Notes: generated from the letters alone by a model not told the origin. A stretch of DNA of 64,000 nt from Tetrastigma voinierianum (GCA_016808115.1 JAEQBH010001384.1:372001-436000); one strand, 5' to 3'. Shown: positions 1 through 11,680, counted from the first letter of the stretch. Numbers and translations: made by a program.

Positions 1-1861
1 TTGAGGTAATATCATCCAGCGAAATAGAAGAAAATCAATTAGCCCCACACAACTGCTCTGAAGTACTACAGTGTGCTGATTTTCTTCATGATTTGAAACA
101 TGCATAACTCCTTCATAAGAACTTGGATTTGAAAGTTCTATGACTCTATGGAAAGCCCTTTGAGTCTAGAATCCACCCAGTATAGCTTGATAAAAATTGA
201 GGTCATATCATCTAAAATGAAGAAAATCAGTGGCCTACCTGCTGCTGCAATTACTGCAGTGTGCTGATTTTTTGTCAGATTCGAACATCCTGCTCTTCAT
301 AGAACTTGGATTTGGGTGTTTTTATGGCTCTATGGAAGCCCTTTGAGTCAGAATCACCCAAATATGGCTTGATAAAAATTGAGGTCATATCTATCACAAA
401 ATGTGAGAGAAAATCAGTGGCCCTACCTGCTTGCAATTGCTGCAGTGTGCTGATTTTCATGATTTGAAAAACATACATAACTCCTTCATGGAACTTGGAT
501 TTGGGTGTTCTATGACTCTGTGAGAAGCCCTTTGAGTCTAGAATCCTTTAAATATAGGTGATAAAAATTGAGGGTCATATCCTATCCTAAAATGAGAAAA
601 TCAATTATTTCACCTGCTGTAGTACTGCAGTGTGCTGATTTTTCATGATTTAACATGTAACTCCTTCATAGAACTTGGATTTGTTCTATGACTCTATGGA
701 AAGCCCCATTGAGTCTAGAATCCACCCAAATATAACAAATTGAGGTCATATCTATCCTAAAATGAAGAAAATCGGTGGCCCCTACCTGCTGCTGCAAGTG
801 CTTTTACCAGTATTGTGCTGATTTTTTTCCTTGATTTGAAACTACATAACTCCTTCATAAGAACTTGGATTTGGGTGTTCTATGACTCTATAGAAAGCCC
901 ATTAGTCTAGAATCCACCCAATATAGCACGAGAAAAATTGAGGTCATATCACATCCTAAAATGAAGAAAATCAGTGGCCCCACCTGCTTTGCTGCAGTGC
1001 ACAGTGTGCTGATTTTTTTCTTGAGTTAAAGAAACATGCATAACTCCTTCATAAGAACTTGGTTGGGTGTTCTATGGCTCTATGGAAAGCCCATTGAAGG
1101 TCACAGAATCCACCCAAATATAGCTTAAATAAAAGTGAGGTCATATCCTATCTAAAATAGAGAAAATCAGTGGCCCTACATGCTGCTGCAATTACTGCAG
1201 TGTGCTGATTTTTTATGATTCAAATATCATAACTCCTTCACAAGACTTGGATTTGGAGTGTTCTATGACTCTATGGAAAGCCTTTGAGTCTAGAATCCAC
1301 CCAAATATAAGCAAATAAATTGAGGTCATATCCTATCCTAAAATGAAAATGAGTGACCACACCTCTTTTACTTTCTATAAATTTGCAGTGTCTTTGATTT
1401 TTCGTGATTTTAAAAAGCTATACATAACTCCCTTCATAAGAACTTGGATTTTGGGTGTTCTATGACTCTATGGGGAAAGCCCTTTAGGAGTCAAGAATCC
1501 CACCCAAGAAATATAAGATTGATAAAAATTGAGGTCATATCTATCTCTAAAATGAAGAAAATCAGTATGGCCTACCTGCTGCTGCAATTACTGCAGTGTG
1601 CTGATTTTTCATGATTAAAACATGCATAACTCTTCATGGAGACTTGGATTTAGATTGTTCTGTGACTCTGTGAAGCCCTTTAGGTCAGATCCACCCAAAT
1701 ATAGCTTGATAAAAATTGAGGTCATGTCTATCTAAAATGAAGAAAATCAGTGGCCCTACCTGCTGCAATTACTGCAGTGTGCTGATTTTTTCATGATTTA
1801 TTTATCACACTCATACTTCATAGAACTTGGATTTGGGTGTTCTATGACTCTATGGAAGCCC
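1..1861. repeat. Satellite array, ~10 monomers of ~185 bp
   Basis: Head-to-tail monomers are marked by the recurring core GTGTGCTGATTTTT, at about 71, 259, 445, 630, 812, 1004, 1200, 1388, 1596 and 1777. Spacings are 181-208 bp, mostly 182-192. Each monomer also carries AACTTGGATTTGGGTGTTC, a CTATGGAAAGCCC block and a GAGGTCATATC block. Copies differ by substitutions and many 1-5 bp indels. There is no coding potential. The array enters from the left window edge and stops mid-monomer near 1861, so its full length is unknown. The size fits plant centromeric or subtelomeric satellites, but similar arrays also occur inside large LTR retrotransposons, so the class is an inference. Confidence 0.9.
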
Positions 1862-2350
1862 GCGAGTTAAGCTAGTCTGACCATATGCTATTTAATAGCA
1901 TTGGGTGCCATATATTTGTGAAATTTGGGATTTAGAGTACCAAGTCTTTAATCTTGAATAAGGGTATAGGAATATATGAGTTGATTACATGATATAGTAT
2001 GAATTTATGAATGATATGGATATAATAACATGTGAATTAGGATTAAATTGAAGAAATCGTTTAACATATCTAAACTAAAAAATTTTCCTATAAATACGAC
2101 CAAATCGCTGCATTCTCTTAGCAACGATTTGAAAAGTACATCATGTAAAGCGATTATAGTTTGTGTTTGGATGATATATAGTTATGCGTAGAATACATCC
2201 GTCCAGTGTATTACAACGGTTTGTATACCTTTGAGATTATTCGATCAGACCGAGTTCACGAAGGGCGTTAATTAAATGATCATGATTTAATTTAATTGCA
2301 TATATTATGTGTCATTTGTGGTGCCTCTGCTCTCGTTTGTTCTGGGTGCA
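1862..2350. other. AT-rich left flank of the CACTA genes
   Basis: No gene is seen. Around 2089-2150 the motif AAATCGCTGCATT appears with a nearby inverted AACGATTTG. It resembles AAATTGCTGCATT at the right end of the transposon (about 9225-9240), so this is probably the left subterminal region. No CACTA terminus could be found. Confidence 0.4.
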
Positions 2351-2358
2351 CATTAGGA

Positions 2359-2370
2359 TATATATAAATA
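2359..2370 (+). promoter_or_regulatory. Candidate TATA box of the CACTA transposase
   Basis: TATATATAAATA lies about 350 bp upstream of the first recognisable transposase codons and on the same strand. Its position fits a core promoter just inside the left subterminal region. The call rests on sequence match and position only; AT-rich DNA yields such matches by chance. Confidence 0.35.
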
Positions 2371-2723
2371 GTAGTAATGCAATTTGCTAAATCAACGATT
2401 ATCATTATTATTTATATATCTTATTTAATTGTGCTTGGAGAACCACGTAGGAGGCTGCCCGGAAATATGCATAATGAACATGCAATCGTGATCTTTTTTT
2501 TTAACGTAACTTTTGTAAATGGATTAGGACCAAAACTATTGAAGAGAAAAGAACTGTTGGACCAGATTGGAAGGGGAGGTGGAGGTGGAGAATGTGTGTG
2601 TAGTAGGTTGCATATCACCGCGGCGTAAATATAACTATCGGAACCAATGGATGGTTAATGAACATAAAAATAATTGAGAATGATCGTGTTTGTTTTCTTA
2701 AATTGATTTTTTTGTGACTAGTT

Positions 2724-4994
2724 ATGGAAAGGCGATCGTGAATGGATGTATACGAGGCGATAGTGAATGGAATGTTCTCCTAATGAATGGGGATAAAGTT
2801 GATGAATTTGTTGCGTTCGCTGCGAGACATCTGAGTGTGTGAATGGTGTAGCCTGTTTATAAGGTAATCACTTGCACTTTAGTTAAATGTCGAATAAGAA
2901 GTTTTTGAATGTTGAGGCGTGAAGGTACATTTGTATAGAAATGGTTTTGTCTTGGGATTCTTATGTTTGGATATCTGCTTGGTGAGAAGCAAGTCCACCG
3001 GAGGTGTTCAAGTTCGATACGGGATGTCGACAAGTGAAGCCCGATCAGATGGTCTCGGATAATATGAATCACACTACATACCATAGAATGGTTTGTGATC
3101 TTTGTAGTCTGAATTGACTGGGATGAGGAACCCAATCTTGCGAAGCAAGAATTTCTATGACATGATTCATTTGGAGACAAACACATAGGGGAAATTCTAA
3201 GCATACTCGACTATGTCTGCTTATTAGTAGAAGGGATGTTGAAATAAAGTGCGGAACTGGTGTTCGCGGGCATGGTTTGATGAGTATACAATTTCGTTAA
3301 GGCGTGCCCTGAGATAATCCCCGATGCCATTGGATTTCTAGGCCACCCGAAGAAGTTAGTTAGAGGGTTGGGATTACCGTGCAGTCATTCATTGTTGTGT
3401 GGCATGTATGATATCTTTTGGGGTGATATGGTGACATACTTGATTGTAAAATGTGGGCATGCTCGATACAAGCAAAAGGTTAGGGTTACAGAAATGGGTG
3501 TATATCACGGAAGTTGAAGATTGTCGTATAAGAAGATGCACTATTTTCCAGTAACACCTAGGTTGCGAATTGTATGCATCAGCGCAATGGCTAATGAAAT
3601 GAGGTGGCATTCGAGGCATCACATATGGAGGGCGGTAGATGTGTTGCTTGCCGATGCACTGCTTGGAAGCTGTTACGATGGGTGTTTCCACGATTTTCAT
3701 CGAGAAGTTCGAAATGTTAATTTGGGTTTATTTGCGTGGTTTATTGGATTTGGTCAATCTGGACAGCAATATTCTTTGTGGCACGTGGTGGTGTGTAGGT
3801 ATAACTTGCCTCGGACATGTATGAAGGAGGAATTTATCATTTTTGAGTACGTATTGAGTCTTGCAGGGGCCTCTGAATCAAGAAAGGGAAGATAGATGTT
3901 TTCTTACCAAAACCTGACCCATCATTGAGGAGTTGAAAGTCACGTAGGTGTTGAGGTTGAACTTATGATATTTCCAAACGGCAAAATTTTCAGATGCGTG
4001 TTGCCCTCATGTGGACCATAAATGACTTTCCGGCGTGATACATGATGCGGGTGGAGTGCTGGCGGTATGTTGGCATGTCGCGTGTATGGAAGACTCACGA
4101 TGCTTTTAGACTAATTAAAATGGGGAAAGCAGTCTGGTTCGACAACCATCGGAAGTTTTTGCCCATGAATCATCAGTATCGACGTAACACCAAAGACTTC
4201 ATTAAGAATAGAAAGGTTACTAAACAATTCCCGGGTGTTAGATGCGAGATGAAATTACGCGAAGATTTGAATAACGAGAGGGTTGGGAAAGGTGATAGAT
4301 GTCGTCTTGAGGTTGTGAATGCGGCTATATCTGGGCACAGCTAGGTCGGAGACAGAAGTATTTTTACGGGATTTGCCTGCGGCGTGAACACTTGCTCAGG
4401 CACAATCTTGATAATTATGCATATGTCGAGAAGAATGTGTTTGATAATATTTTCAATACGGTGTTTAACATTCGGGGAAAACTAAGGACACGTACAAGTC
4501 GAGATGAGTTGAATAAATAGCGTGATCAGATCCTCGATTTGCACGAATCTTGTCACGATAAATACGATGTGCCATTTGTTGGGCGTGTCAAAATCACGAA
4601 AGAAGGATGTGTTGGAGTGGAGTAAAGCGAAAGATTTCAGGATGGTTATGCTTCCATCTGGGAGATGTGTGAATGCGAAAAAACTTAAGATGTTTGGAAT
4701 GAAGAGTCATGATTTGTCATGTATTCATCACGAGTTGTTACAATCGCTCTTCGAGGAATTCATAAAATAGAATATGGGGCCAGATGGCGGGGATTTCACG
4801 CGTATTCTTCAAAAGCAATGACTTCTTCGTCTTTGATGAGGAGTTGAGGGAATGCGGATGAACAATTCTGTTATCTTATGCAATCTTGAAGATCTTCCCT
4901 CGAGTTTTGACTCGATGGAACATCTTCAGTGCACTTAACTGAAGCTAAATTCTTTGGTCGATCCATTATCGTTGGATGTATCCTCCGAGAAAGG

Positions 4995-5049
<55 letters not shown>

Positions 5050-6439
5050 TACATGACTTATAAATTGATAATCTTCTTGTAGATACTTGAGGAAAATAAA
5101 GCATAAAATCATGAACAAGGCTCGGTAGAGGTTACATATCAATTGGGTATATTATGGATGAAATTTGCCAAATTAGCATCATTCTATTTGAAAAGGAGAT
5201 CAACTCTTCCATGGGACAGCGGAATGAGGTTTATCTTGATGACATTGTGGATGATGATATGTTTGAAATTTTCAAGCCTCAGGGTAAAGCAATCGGTGCG
5301 AGAAGGAAGCGGTATCTGGCAAGCTTGATGAATATCTTGCGGCTCGTCTATATGTCACACAATGAATTGTCGAGAGGATTCGACCATTCATAAAGTAAGT
5401 AGTTGCTAAAAGTCAAATGAGATATATTTAGCATGTTAATTTATATTTCCTCTCAATGTATCCCATTTTCTCTAATTTCATTTCTATTTTAAGTGTATTA
5501 GATTTCTGAGAAAACGTAAACAGTTTTCTTGAATGGCGAAAATTGTGATGCCTTGACGGTAAGAATTTCCATGTCGTGGTTTGAAAATACGTATGTTTAC
5601 TAAACATAGAAAATCACAAAACAATTGTAATGTTCGATACAAATTTATAATTGTAATCTGATATCGTTGATTTCCGATTCGAGGTTCATAATCGATGCGA
5701 AATAGATTTCCATCGTATCTTCGAACTATAGCACGAGGTCCACACAAGAGGTTAGAACTTACAACGGTTACTATGTGAATGGTTTTAAATTTCACTGCTT
5801 GAATCGTAGCGGATTCTTAGAGACAGCAGAGACAATACGGGGTATGCATTAAAGGATCGATCACACAATGAAACTGAATCGACTATTACGGGACTCTACG
5901 GGGTCGAAGTGATCGAGTTAAATTTGAAGCCCTCACGGGTTAAAAGAACTGTGTTATTCAAATGTGAATGGTTCGACCCAACACCACATGTCGGTATGGT
6001 TGTCCATCCTCGATATAAACTTGTCGATGTGCACGATAAAAAACGATTCAACAAGTATGAACCTTTTGTCTTAGCGTGCAAAAGCATCACGAGGGTTTGT
6101 GTATGTGAATATCCAGGAATTCGGACCGGTCTGAAATGGATTGGAAAGGCGTATGCAGATCAAAGCTAGAAGCAATTGACATCCCGCATCACAGTAATGA
6201 TGTATAGGCAGAAGCTTTCAAAATGACTGGTAATGATATTATAATCGAGCGTGGTAGGGACGAAGGCGTCCTTTAGTTGCATCTTACGAGATGGATACAA
6301 ATTAGAGGGATGTAGTGTTCATGAACATTTAATTGATAATGAGGAAGAAACGAGTGATGAAGAGGAGTTTGAAAATGATGTTACTACATCTGAAGAAGAA
6401 GACGAACCAGATTTAGATGATTCTGATGAGAATGAGTAG
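2724..6439 (+). pseudogene. CACTA transposase (TNP2-type), frameshifted
   Basis: The family cuts and pastes CACTA elements in the nucleus. Domains appear in the expected order across all three frames. First is an N-terminal Transpos_assoc region: DREWMYTRR at 2734-2760, then DEFVAFA near 2800 and FLNVE near 2895-2910. Next is the Transposase_21 core (about 3000-4340), with a YKKMHYFPVTPRLRI-like start at 3524, NEMRWHS near 3595, CMKEEF near 3820 and TINDFPA at 4015. A DUF4218 region follows (about 4440-5395), then a DUF4216 region (about 5890-6170) with VLFKCEWFDPTPHVGM and YEPFVLA. The protein ends in an acidic tail (DNEEETSDEEEFENDV at about 6333-6380) and a TAG at 6437. An intron at 4994-5082 contains a TA/CA microsatellite. 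Numerous frameshifts and stops mean no full protein can be made as written. The start is placed at the ATG before DREWMYTRR. Confidence 0.85.
4994..5082 (+). other. Intron with (TA)n(CA)n microsatellite
   Basis: A GT at 4994 and a pyrimidine-rich CTTCTTGTAG ending at 5082 frame an interruption in the DUF4218 part of the transposase. The conserved reading resumes directly after it. Most of the intron is a dinucleotide run of about 40 bp of TA followed by about 14 bp of AC. Confidence 0.6.
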
Positions 6440-7723
6440 TTAGTGAGTTTAGTTATTTCAATCGTTAATCATGTTTGTTTATTTTCATTGCCTTATGTAT
6501 TTTACTTGATGCTTACTAATCGATAATGTGTTGTTTTATTATTTTAACGAGATATGGCCGTGGGCGAGTAGAGGCAACACGTTGCCGGGTCGTCTGGTCC
6601 CCAGTAAGCGTAATGCCTCGAGGTATGCCCGATCTGTTAGAGGGTCGAGGGGGTCGATGGGGGCCCCACGACGAAGAGATTGTGAATGTACCGCGGCATC
6701 GGGATCGGTGATCCCATCATGATCTGAGATTGTGATGAATGATCGAGAACATGGGAGGAGATGATGGAGATGTTGGAGAGTCTTCCTCGAGCACCCCTAC
6801 GAGATGAGACTCTCCACATTGCTCGATTTGAAGCGAAATGATTGATAATCAGGTAAGATATGAAACTTAACTATTGATTTATCCATTTTCTTAATTTATT
6901 TCTTACTTGTATGAAATTTTTGGGTTACGGGACGAAGTTGAAGCCGTCTGGTCGATTTCTAGGAGTTAAAGACCCGATTTTAGAAAGTCCTTTAAACCTC
7001 ATGGACATAATTGGAAGTCAGCGCGAATGAGACGATTGATGATTTGGAGAGAATTTAAGGTATATATTACTACTTAACATTTTTACATCAGTATTATTCT
7101 TTTGTTCTTGCGATGAAATATGTTTTAAATTACAATTACGAGAAAGTTTATAGGTGGACCTGATCGAGGCGGTCAAGGGTGTTCTACAAACATGCTTCCG
7201 GTCGATTATAAAGACTACGTATGCGAGTCCAAAGATAAATGGTTGAAGAAGAAAGAGCAAGATTTGAGTGTCCCCGTCATGTTTTCGGTGGCGGAGAAGA
7301 TGGGAAGATCTGATTATAGGAAGAGGTGTGAGAAGCAGGCTGACAATCGTGCATTTCGGGCGAGCTGGAGAGGGTGGTGGCATGTCTACACACACTTGTG
7401 GATCTCGCTCTGTACGTGAGCCTGAATGAGCATTAATTGTGATTTCTAATTTACACTTCTTATGTTATTACTTTGTGAATTGTGTTCAGAGTTGTGCCTG
7501 TTTTTGTTTCTCGAAGGATTTTTTTCATTTGGATTACGTATGTATTGTTTGTAATTAAAGACACCTTGAGGTAGAAGCCCAGTGCTCCTCGCTTATTCGG
7601 ATACACGCACACGAAGGGCATGATGATCGAGACTTTTGTTGATCGGAGATAATGAAGGCAAATGTAAGTTTCTTTAAACAATTACTTTTTTTTTTTTTTT
7701 TGGAAGATAAATTCAAATACTTA

Positions 7724-8418
7724 TTTTTACTCATTTTTATCAGGTATGTGGACTAGGTGTAGTTTGGTGTGAGAATCTTTGATTCCCAGCGGACATGTAA
7801 AAATATAATGAAAGTTTTATCTCTTCTTTTTTGAAGATCGAATTAAAATACTTATTTTACATGTTTATTAGACAAGATATGAAATGTTAGGCTGCTGCGA
7901 CTCAGCGTATTCAGGTTTGTTTGCATCACGGGTTTAATATATGTTTGATTATTTCGGATTTATTAACACTTGAATCGTGTAATTTATATAGTTAATTGGA
8001 TATATTTTTGTGAGTAGTGATGTATGGGCCCAAGTGGCCATTTTTACTCATTTTTATCCATATGTGGACCCGGTGTGGTTGGTGTGAAATGTTGAGACAG
8101 AGGTTGCCGTATTGTGGGAGACATGTTGTATTTGGTAGAGCTCCGTACAAAGGAGACTCTGCCCAATTTTCGTTAAATCCCGAGTCTTGGAGAAAGGGAC
8201 TCAATGAAGTGGTGTCGGGTTACCCAGGCATGTAGTATTCGAGTGACGGGTTGTCAACGGACCCCCGGGAAACATGTAAAAAAATATAATCCAAAGATTT
8301 GGTTTATACTTCTCTCTTTTATTTTTTTTTAAGATAGAATTAAAATACTTATTTTATGTTTATCGAGAGAGATATGAGGAAATGTTAGGCCTCTTTGCGA
8401 CTCGAGCGTATTCAGTCT
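7724..8418 (+). repeat. Imperfect tandem duplication within the second CACTA gene
   Basis: Segment 7724-7917 and segment 8040-8418 start with the same TTTTTACTCATTTTTATC and share a GTGTGG-rich stretch. They later share ACATGTAAA-AATATAAT, GAATTAAAATACTTATTTTA and a GCGACTC-AGCGTATTCAG exon end. The left copy lacks about 190 bp in the middle. The duplication repeats an exon boundary and part of a captured LTR fragment, which explains part of the gene's disorder. Confidence 0.65.
8020..8269 (+). mobile_element. Fragment of a Tekay-type LTR 3' end
   Basis: This stretch matches the 3' part of the LTR at 55110-57115. Shared blocks include ATGGGCCCAAGT, GGTAGAGCTC-CCGTACAAA, GACTCTGCCC, AAGTGG-GTCGGGT and GTCAACGGACCCCCGGG, in the same order and strand. 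It lies in an intron-like part of the second CACTA gene. It has no LTR end dinucleotide and no target duplication, so it is a decayed fragment. Confidence 0.75.
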
Positions 8419-9169
8419 ACGCCGGCTTCATGTGATGAGTGCAACGGTAGTTCGTGTCAGCTCCACGGTTAATCCCCGAATCAGATTTGGTATGAAATTT
8501 ATTGATGGCAAGGAGAAGATACGTCGCATGGCGTCGGTTCATCGACATCATCATTCTACTCGCATAGAGCGACCAGTTATGAAGCTCCATCTTGAGGACC
8601 ATTTTTGAATTGTTCTCGGCGATGGAGGACTTCGGGCCAGCGGTGCGAAATGCGTCTGATTATCGGTTGGCGATCTGCGGCGGCGCTGATCGACTCGGGG
8701 ATGATAGGGAAGGATTCTTGTCTGGCGTTTTGGTGGCTTACAAAGAAGTGTCGGGAAGGTGGGGCTGCGGTCCAGCCTGATGATCCTCGGATTGTGACAT
8801 GTCTCAGCCTGACATCTACTCCCGGCACCTACGGCGGCCTGCGTGGCCATCGGGATTAGCGGCGGCGAGCAGTTCTGCCTAGTAGGCGACATCTCACCAT
8901 GCGGACGGATACATCACCGGCATCACGATGATGCCTGGGTTGGATGATTGAGTGTGTGCATACTTCTTTTTTTTTTTGTATACTTGGATTTGGGAATTCA
9001 TGCTTTATTTTCTCTTGACTTATTTACTATATATATGCGGTATATATATTAGTTTGCTTGTTTAAAATATATTTTACTCTTTTTATATAATATGCATGCA
9101 CTATTGTGCTTTTCTTTGTTTTACTGATACTTAATATGTATATATATATATATAAAGCAACGAAATTGC

Positions 9170-9770
9170 TACATTCTGGGTCAATTCTGCGACCATGAGC
9201 CAAAAATTTTTAAATTAATTAGCCAAAAAAATTGCTGCATTAAGCCAAAATTGCGGCCAAAAAAAATTTTTAATTGAATTTACCCGACCATTTTAGAGAC
9301 CATATACCGACCATTGCGAAGAATTTGGTGAGCCAATGTCTAATGTCGATGATCGGCTCATTGGAGACCATTCTTGACTGATAGCATTAAAAAAATTTTG
9401 GTGTGAAATGAATCTCAAATGATGATAATTACAGACCATTTGAAGGACTATTACCTAATAGCATTAAAAAAATTTTGGTGGCAAATGGTCTCCAAATGGT
9501 CATTAATTACCGACCATTTGGAGACCATTTGCAGGCCAAGAAATTTTTCGGTTGGTAAATGTGGTGAATATCGTCGAAAATCACCCGGAAATAGTTTATG
9601 GTAAATGATGGAAGTAATTCGGTAATTTACCGACCAATTGATTTTGTGGGCTCAGAAATGTTGACAAGGAAAATTGCAGCCAAATAATTTGGTGGTAACT
9701 GGTCGATAATGGGTTCAAACCAAAATATCTTTTGTTCGACAAATTGGTCGGTAATTAGAATGATTTTAGT
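9170..9770. repeat. Subterminal repeats of the CACTA element
   Basis: Many short copies of ACCGACCATTTGGAGACCATT, in both orientations and with single-base changes, alternate with AAAAAAATTTTT tracts and GGTCGGTAA (for example near 9285, 9300, 9500-9530 and 9745). Such dense 10-20 bp repeats next to the genes are the usual transposase-binding zones of CACTA transposons. A short TA microsatellite (about 9136-9155) lies just upstream. No gene is seen here. Confidence 0.65.
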
Positions 9771-9779
9771 ATTGATAAT

Positions 9780-9953
9780 ATGGCACACCTACAGGACAAG
9801 CCTCAGCACTCTCCTCAACTCTCTCCTTCACACAAAGAAATTGAGGATTACGGGTTTTACAGTTTCTGCGGCCCGAAAACTCAGGCAAAGGTCGATCTGA
9901 TTGGGCTATGCGGGGAGGACTTATTCTTAGGACGCCTGCGAAGTTATGAGTGA
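9780..9953 (+). CDS. Unrecognised 57-codon ORF, possible exon fragment
   Basis: An ATG at 9780 opens a 57-codon frame ending with TGA at 9951-9953. The peptide has ordinary, non-repetitive composition (for example GFYSFCGPKTQAK followed by LIGLCGEDLFLGRLRSYE). That is unlike the low-complexity shadow ORFs around it, and I do not recognise it. It begins within about 10 bp of the likely right end of the CACTA element. Sequence to about 10400 gives further short readable pieces in shifted frames. It could be an exon of a disrupted host gene or a piece captured by the transposon, but length alone does not prove coding. Confidence 0.3.
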   Translation: MAHLQDKPQHSPQLSPSHKEIEDYGFYSFCGPKTQAKVDLIGLCGEDLFLGRLRSYE

Positions 9954-10414
9954 GTGGGATTCAACTCGGTCATTTCTGTCCTAACGAAGGAGGCAGTAAT
10001 ATGAATGCAGCGATGGTATGTTCTTATTACTCAAATGCACACGCCATCCGGAACAACCCGATTATCGCCTTATATTAGTTTGTAAAAGCAGTGGCTTGCC
10101 TCAATGAAGATTTCAATCAGGCTCTGCGAAACCCACGGTAAGCGACCCTCAGAAGAAAAGGCGCATCAGGTGATTGGCGAAACGAGTTGTGACCGGACAA
10201 GTAAATGTTTGAGTTTTGAAAGCATATGGGCTTATGCGGTGTCCCGGTTGTCAGGCTATCTTGCAGTGGTGGCAGAGTACTGATGAAATTCCAACATGTT
10301 GTGATAGTAGAAAAGGAAGAGTTAAACCCGGTGTAATTTGAGATGAAATATCTGGATTTCTAGTTTACATTCTTGGCCTTGTAGCCTGTGGAGCGCCAGC
10401 CCACACCCCAGGCC
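9954..10414. other. Intergenic stretch, nothing recognised
   Basis: Mixed-composition sequence with only short frames. Pieces such as LMRCPGCQAILQWW (about 10230) look protein-like but are bounded by stops. No repeat, RNA gene or known domain was identified. Confidence 0.3.
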
Positions 10415-11385
10415 TTCACCTTCGACACGGATACGGCCCGGGGAGATACGACACGGCGGGACATGAGGACAGGCAATTTCAAAAATCGGGATCTGGATCT
10501 GCGTGAGGACACGACATAATACGATAAAATAAAAATAATTATCCTTACAAAAAGTTAATAATTATATTAATAAATTAATATTAATAAATAGATGAATTTT
10601 ATTATCATTGTTGTATTTATGAAAAAATTTTGAACTTACAAAAGATTATACTCATTCATATTCTTTCTTATTAAATTTAATTATTTATCAAATATAATTT
10701 AATTATTTATTAAATAATTTATTTTATAATTAAGTATAACCCCACTTTTTGACTCCTCCCTACCCCTGCTCCGCCCCTCCCCCTCCCCTGTACTGCCCTA
10801 CCTTTGCCCCCTGCTCGCCCACCCCACTTACCCCCTCCTTTTGACTCCCCACATCACCCCTGCCACCCCCGCCTCCACTTTGCTCCTTCCCCTCCCCTAC
10901 ACACGCTTGACCCCCCCGTCATTGCGACATCCATCCCACCCATTCTCCTCTTCCCTCTTCCCCCTTTGAATCGACTCAGAGCGGGACTCCTTCAGCCTCC
11001 CATCTCTCCTCTCTCCTTCCCTTTTCCCATTTGGCAGGATTGGATCCCGCGTCCCGGAACTCATGGCCCAGTGTCAAGCCCCCAGTGTTCTCATCACTCT
11101 TCCCTTTGCATTTGGAACCGGCGGGACCTCCACCCATATCAGTCTCCTCTCCCCTTCCCTTTTTCTAAGCTTAGATTGGAATCATTGATCGAGAACAAGC
11201 GGCCGTGTGAGCCATGTCAGAAATGTGCTGGTAGTATCAGTGGATTGACTTACTATATCGTCAACGATGCATGCGTGCGTATCGGACACGTATCCGACAG
11301 CGTATCAGGTGAGTGTCAGGTGTAATCCACGTGTCCGACACACGGACACCCCACTAAGTTGCCGTATCCATGCTTCAGAGTTAAT
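10415..11385. mobile_element. Candidate non-autonomous element with inverted ends
   Basis: The left end carries GACACGGATACGG and further ACACGG/GGGACA motifs (10418-10485). The right end carries the complementary set (TCGGACACGTATCCGAC at about 11282, GTGTCCGACACACGGACACC, and CCGTATCCATGCTTC at about 11362-11377). The interior switches from AT-rich (10510-10735) to a pyrimidine strand with long C/T runs (10740-11170). No transposase or flanking duplication is seen. A 173-codon Pro/Leu/Ser-rich open frame (10804-11325) lies in the C/T tract and is treated as a composition artefact. The element interpretation is tentative. Confidence 0.35.
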
Positions 11386-11441
11386 ACGTATCTCCATGCT
11401 TGAAATTTAATTGATTCCATGATTAATTAAGTAGACTCTAA

Positions 11442-11680
11442 GGCATGTTTAATTCCTGTTTTTTAAAACTACTTTAGAGAACAGTTTTTGAAAACATGAA
11501 AAACACCATTTTAGTATTTTCTAAAAATTGTTATTGTTATGTACATTTAGTGTTTTTTGTGTTATTCGTGTCTTTCAAAACAAAACAAAAATTGAGAAAC
11601 AAACGTGTTCCCCGTACTTTCCTTGTTCTCATTTTTTTAAAAACAAAAAACAGTATTAAAAAACAGTAAACAAACAAGCC
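11442..11680. mobile_element. MITE, 239 bp, with terminal inverted repeats
   Basis: The left end GGCATGTTTAATTCCTGTTT and the right end AACAGTAAACAAACAAGCC are imperfect inverted repeats of each other, extended inwards by TTTTAAAACT against AGTATTAAAAAA. The interior is AT-rich and non-coding. Both sides carry CTAA, a possible short target duplication. The size and GGC-TGTTT termini fit a hAT-like MITE, but no autonomous partner is in the window. Confidence 0.6.

Larger units (their letters stand above)
6553..8951 (+). pseudogene. Second CACTA gene (Transposase_24/TNPA-like)
   Basis: This is the downstream partner gene usual in plant CACTA elements, whose product is thought to bind subterminal repeats. 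The exon-intron layout is broken. An Arg/Gly-rich first exon runs to about 6851 (GTAAGA follows). A second exon lies at about 6920-7059. A third (about 7153-7420) has RSDYRKRCEKQADNRA followed, in another frame, by STHTCGSRS, the NRA...HT-GS-S signature of the Transposase_24 family. A fourth (about 7559-7671) encodes LFGYTHTKG...ETFVDRR, the family's 'F-x-THT...(F)VD' block. Further pieces lie at 7870-7917 and 8385-8951, ending in a short acidic tail. Frameshifts occur throughout. Family assignment comes from these short motifs, and exact exon limits are uncertain. Confidence 0.6.
1862..9772 (+). mobile_element. Decayed En/Spm (CACTA) DNA transposon
   Basis: This region carries the two-gene plan of plant CACTA elements: a TNP2-type transposase gene (about 2724-6439), then a Transposase_24/TNPA-like gene (about 6553-8951). 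Short AT-rich repeats of the subterminal kind lie at 9170-9770. The 13-bp CACTA termini are not recognisable. The left limit is set only where the satellite ends. The right limit is placed at a degenerate TTTTAGTATTG near 9762-9772, which could be a worn TAGTG end. Many frameshifts and stops make the copy non-autonomous as written. A piece of unrelated LTR is embedded near 8.0-8.3 kb. Confidence 0.75.

Noticed and set aside
3389..3700. Minus-strand ORF of 103 codons and similar minus-strand frames in 2.8-8.9 kb
   Set aside because: They are shadows of the plus-strand CACTA transposase, whose domain order is clear.
10804..11325. 173-codon Pro/Leu/Ser-rich ORF
   Set aside because: It lies in a C/T-rich tract that rarely yields stop codons, has no domain, and its composition follows the base bias.
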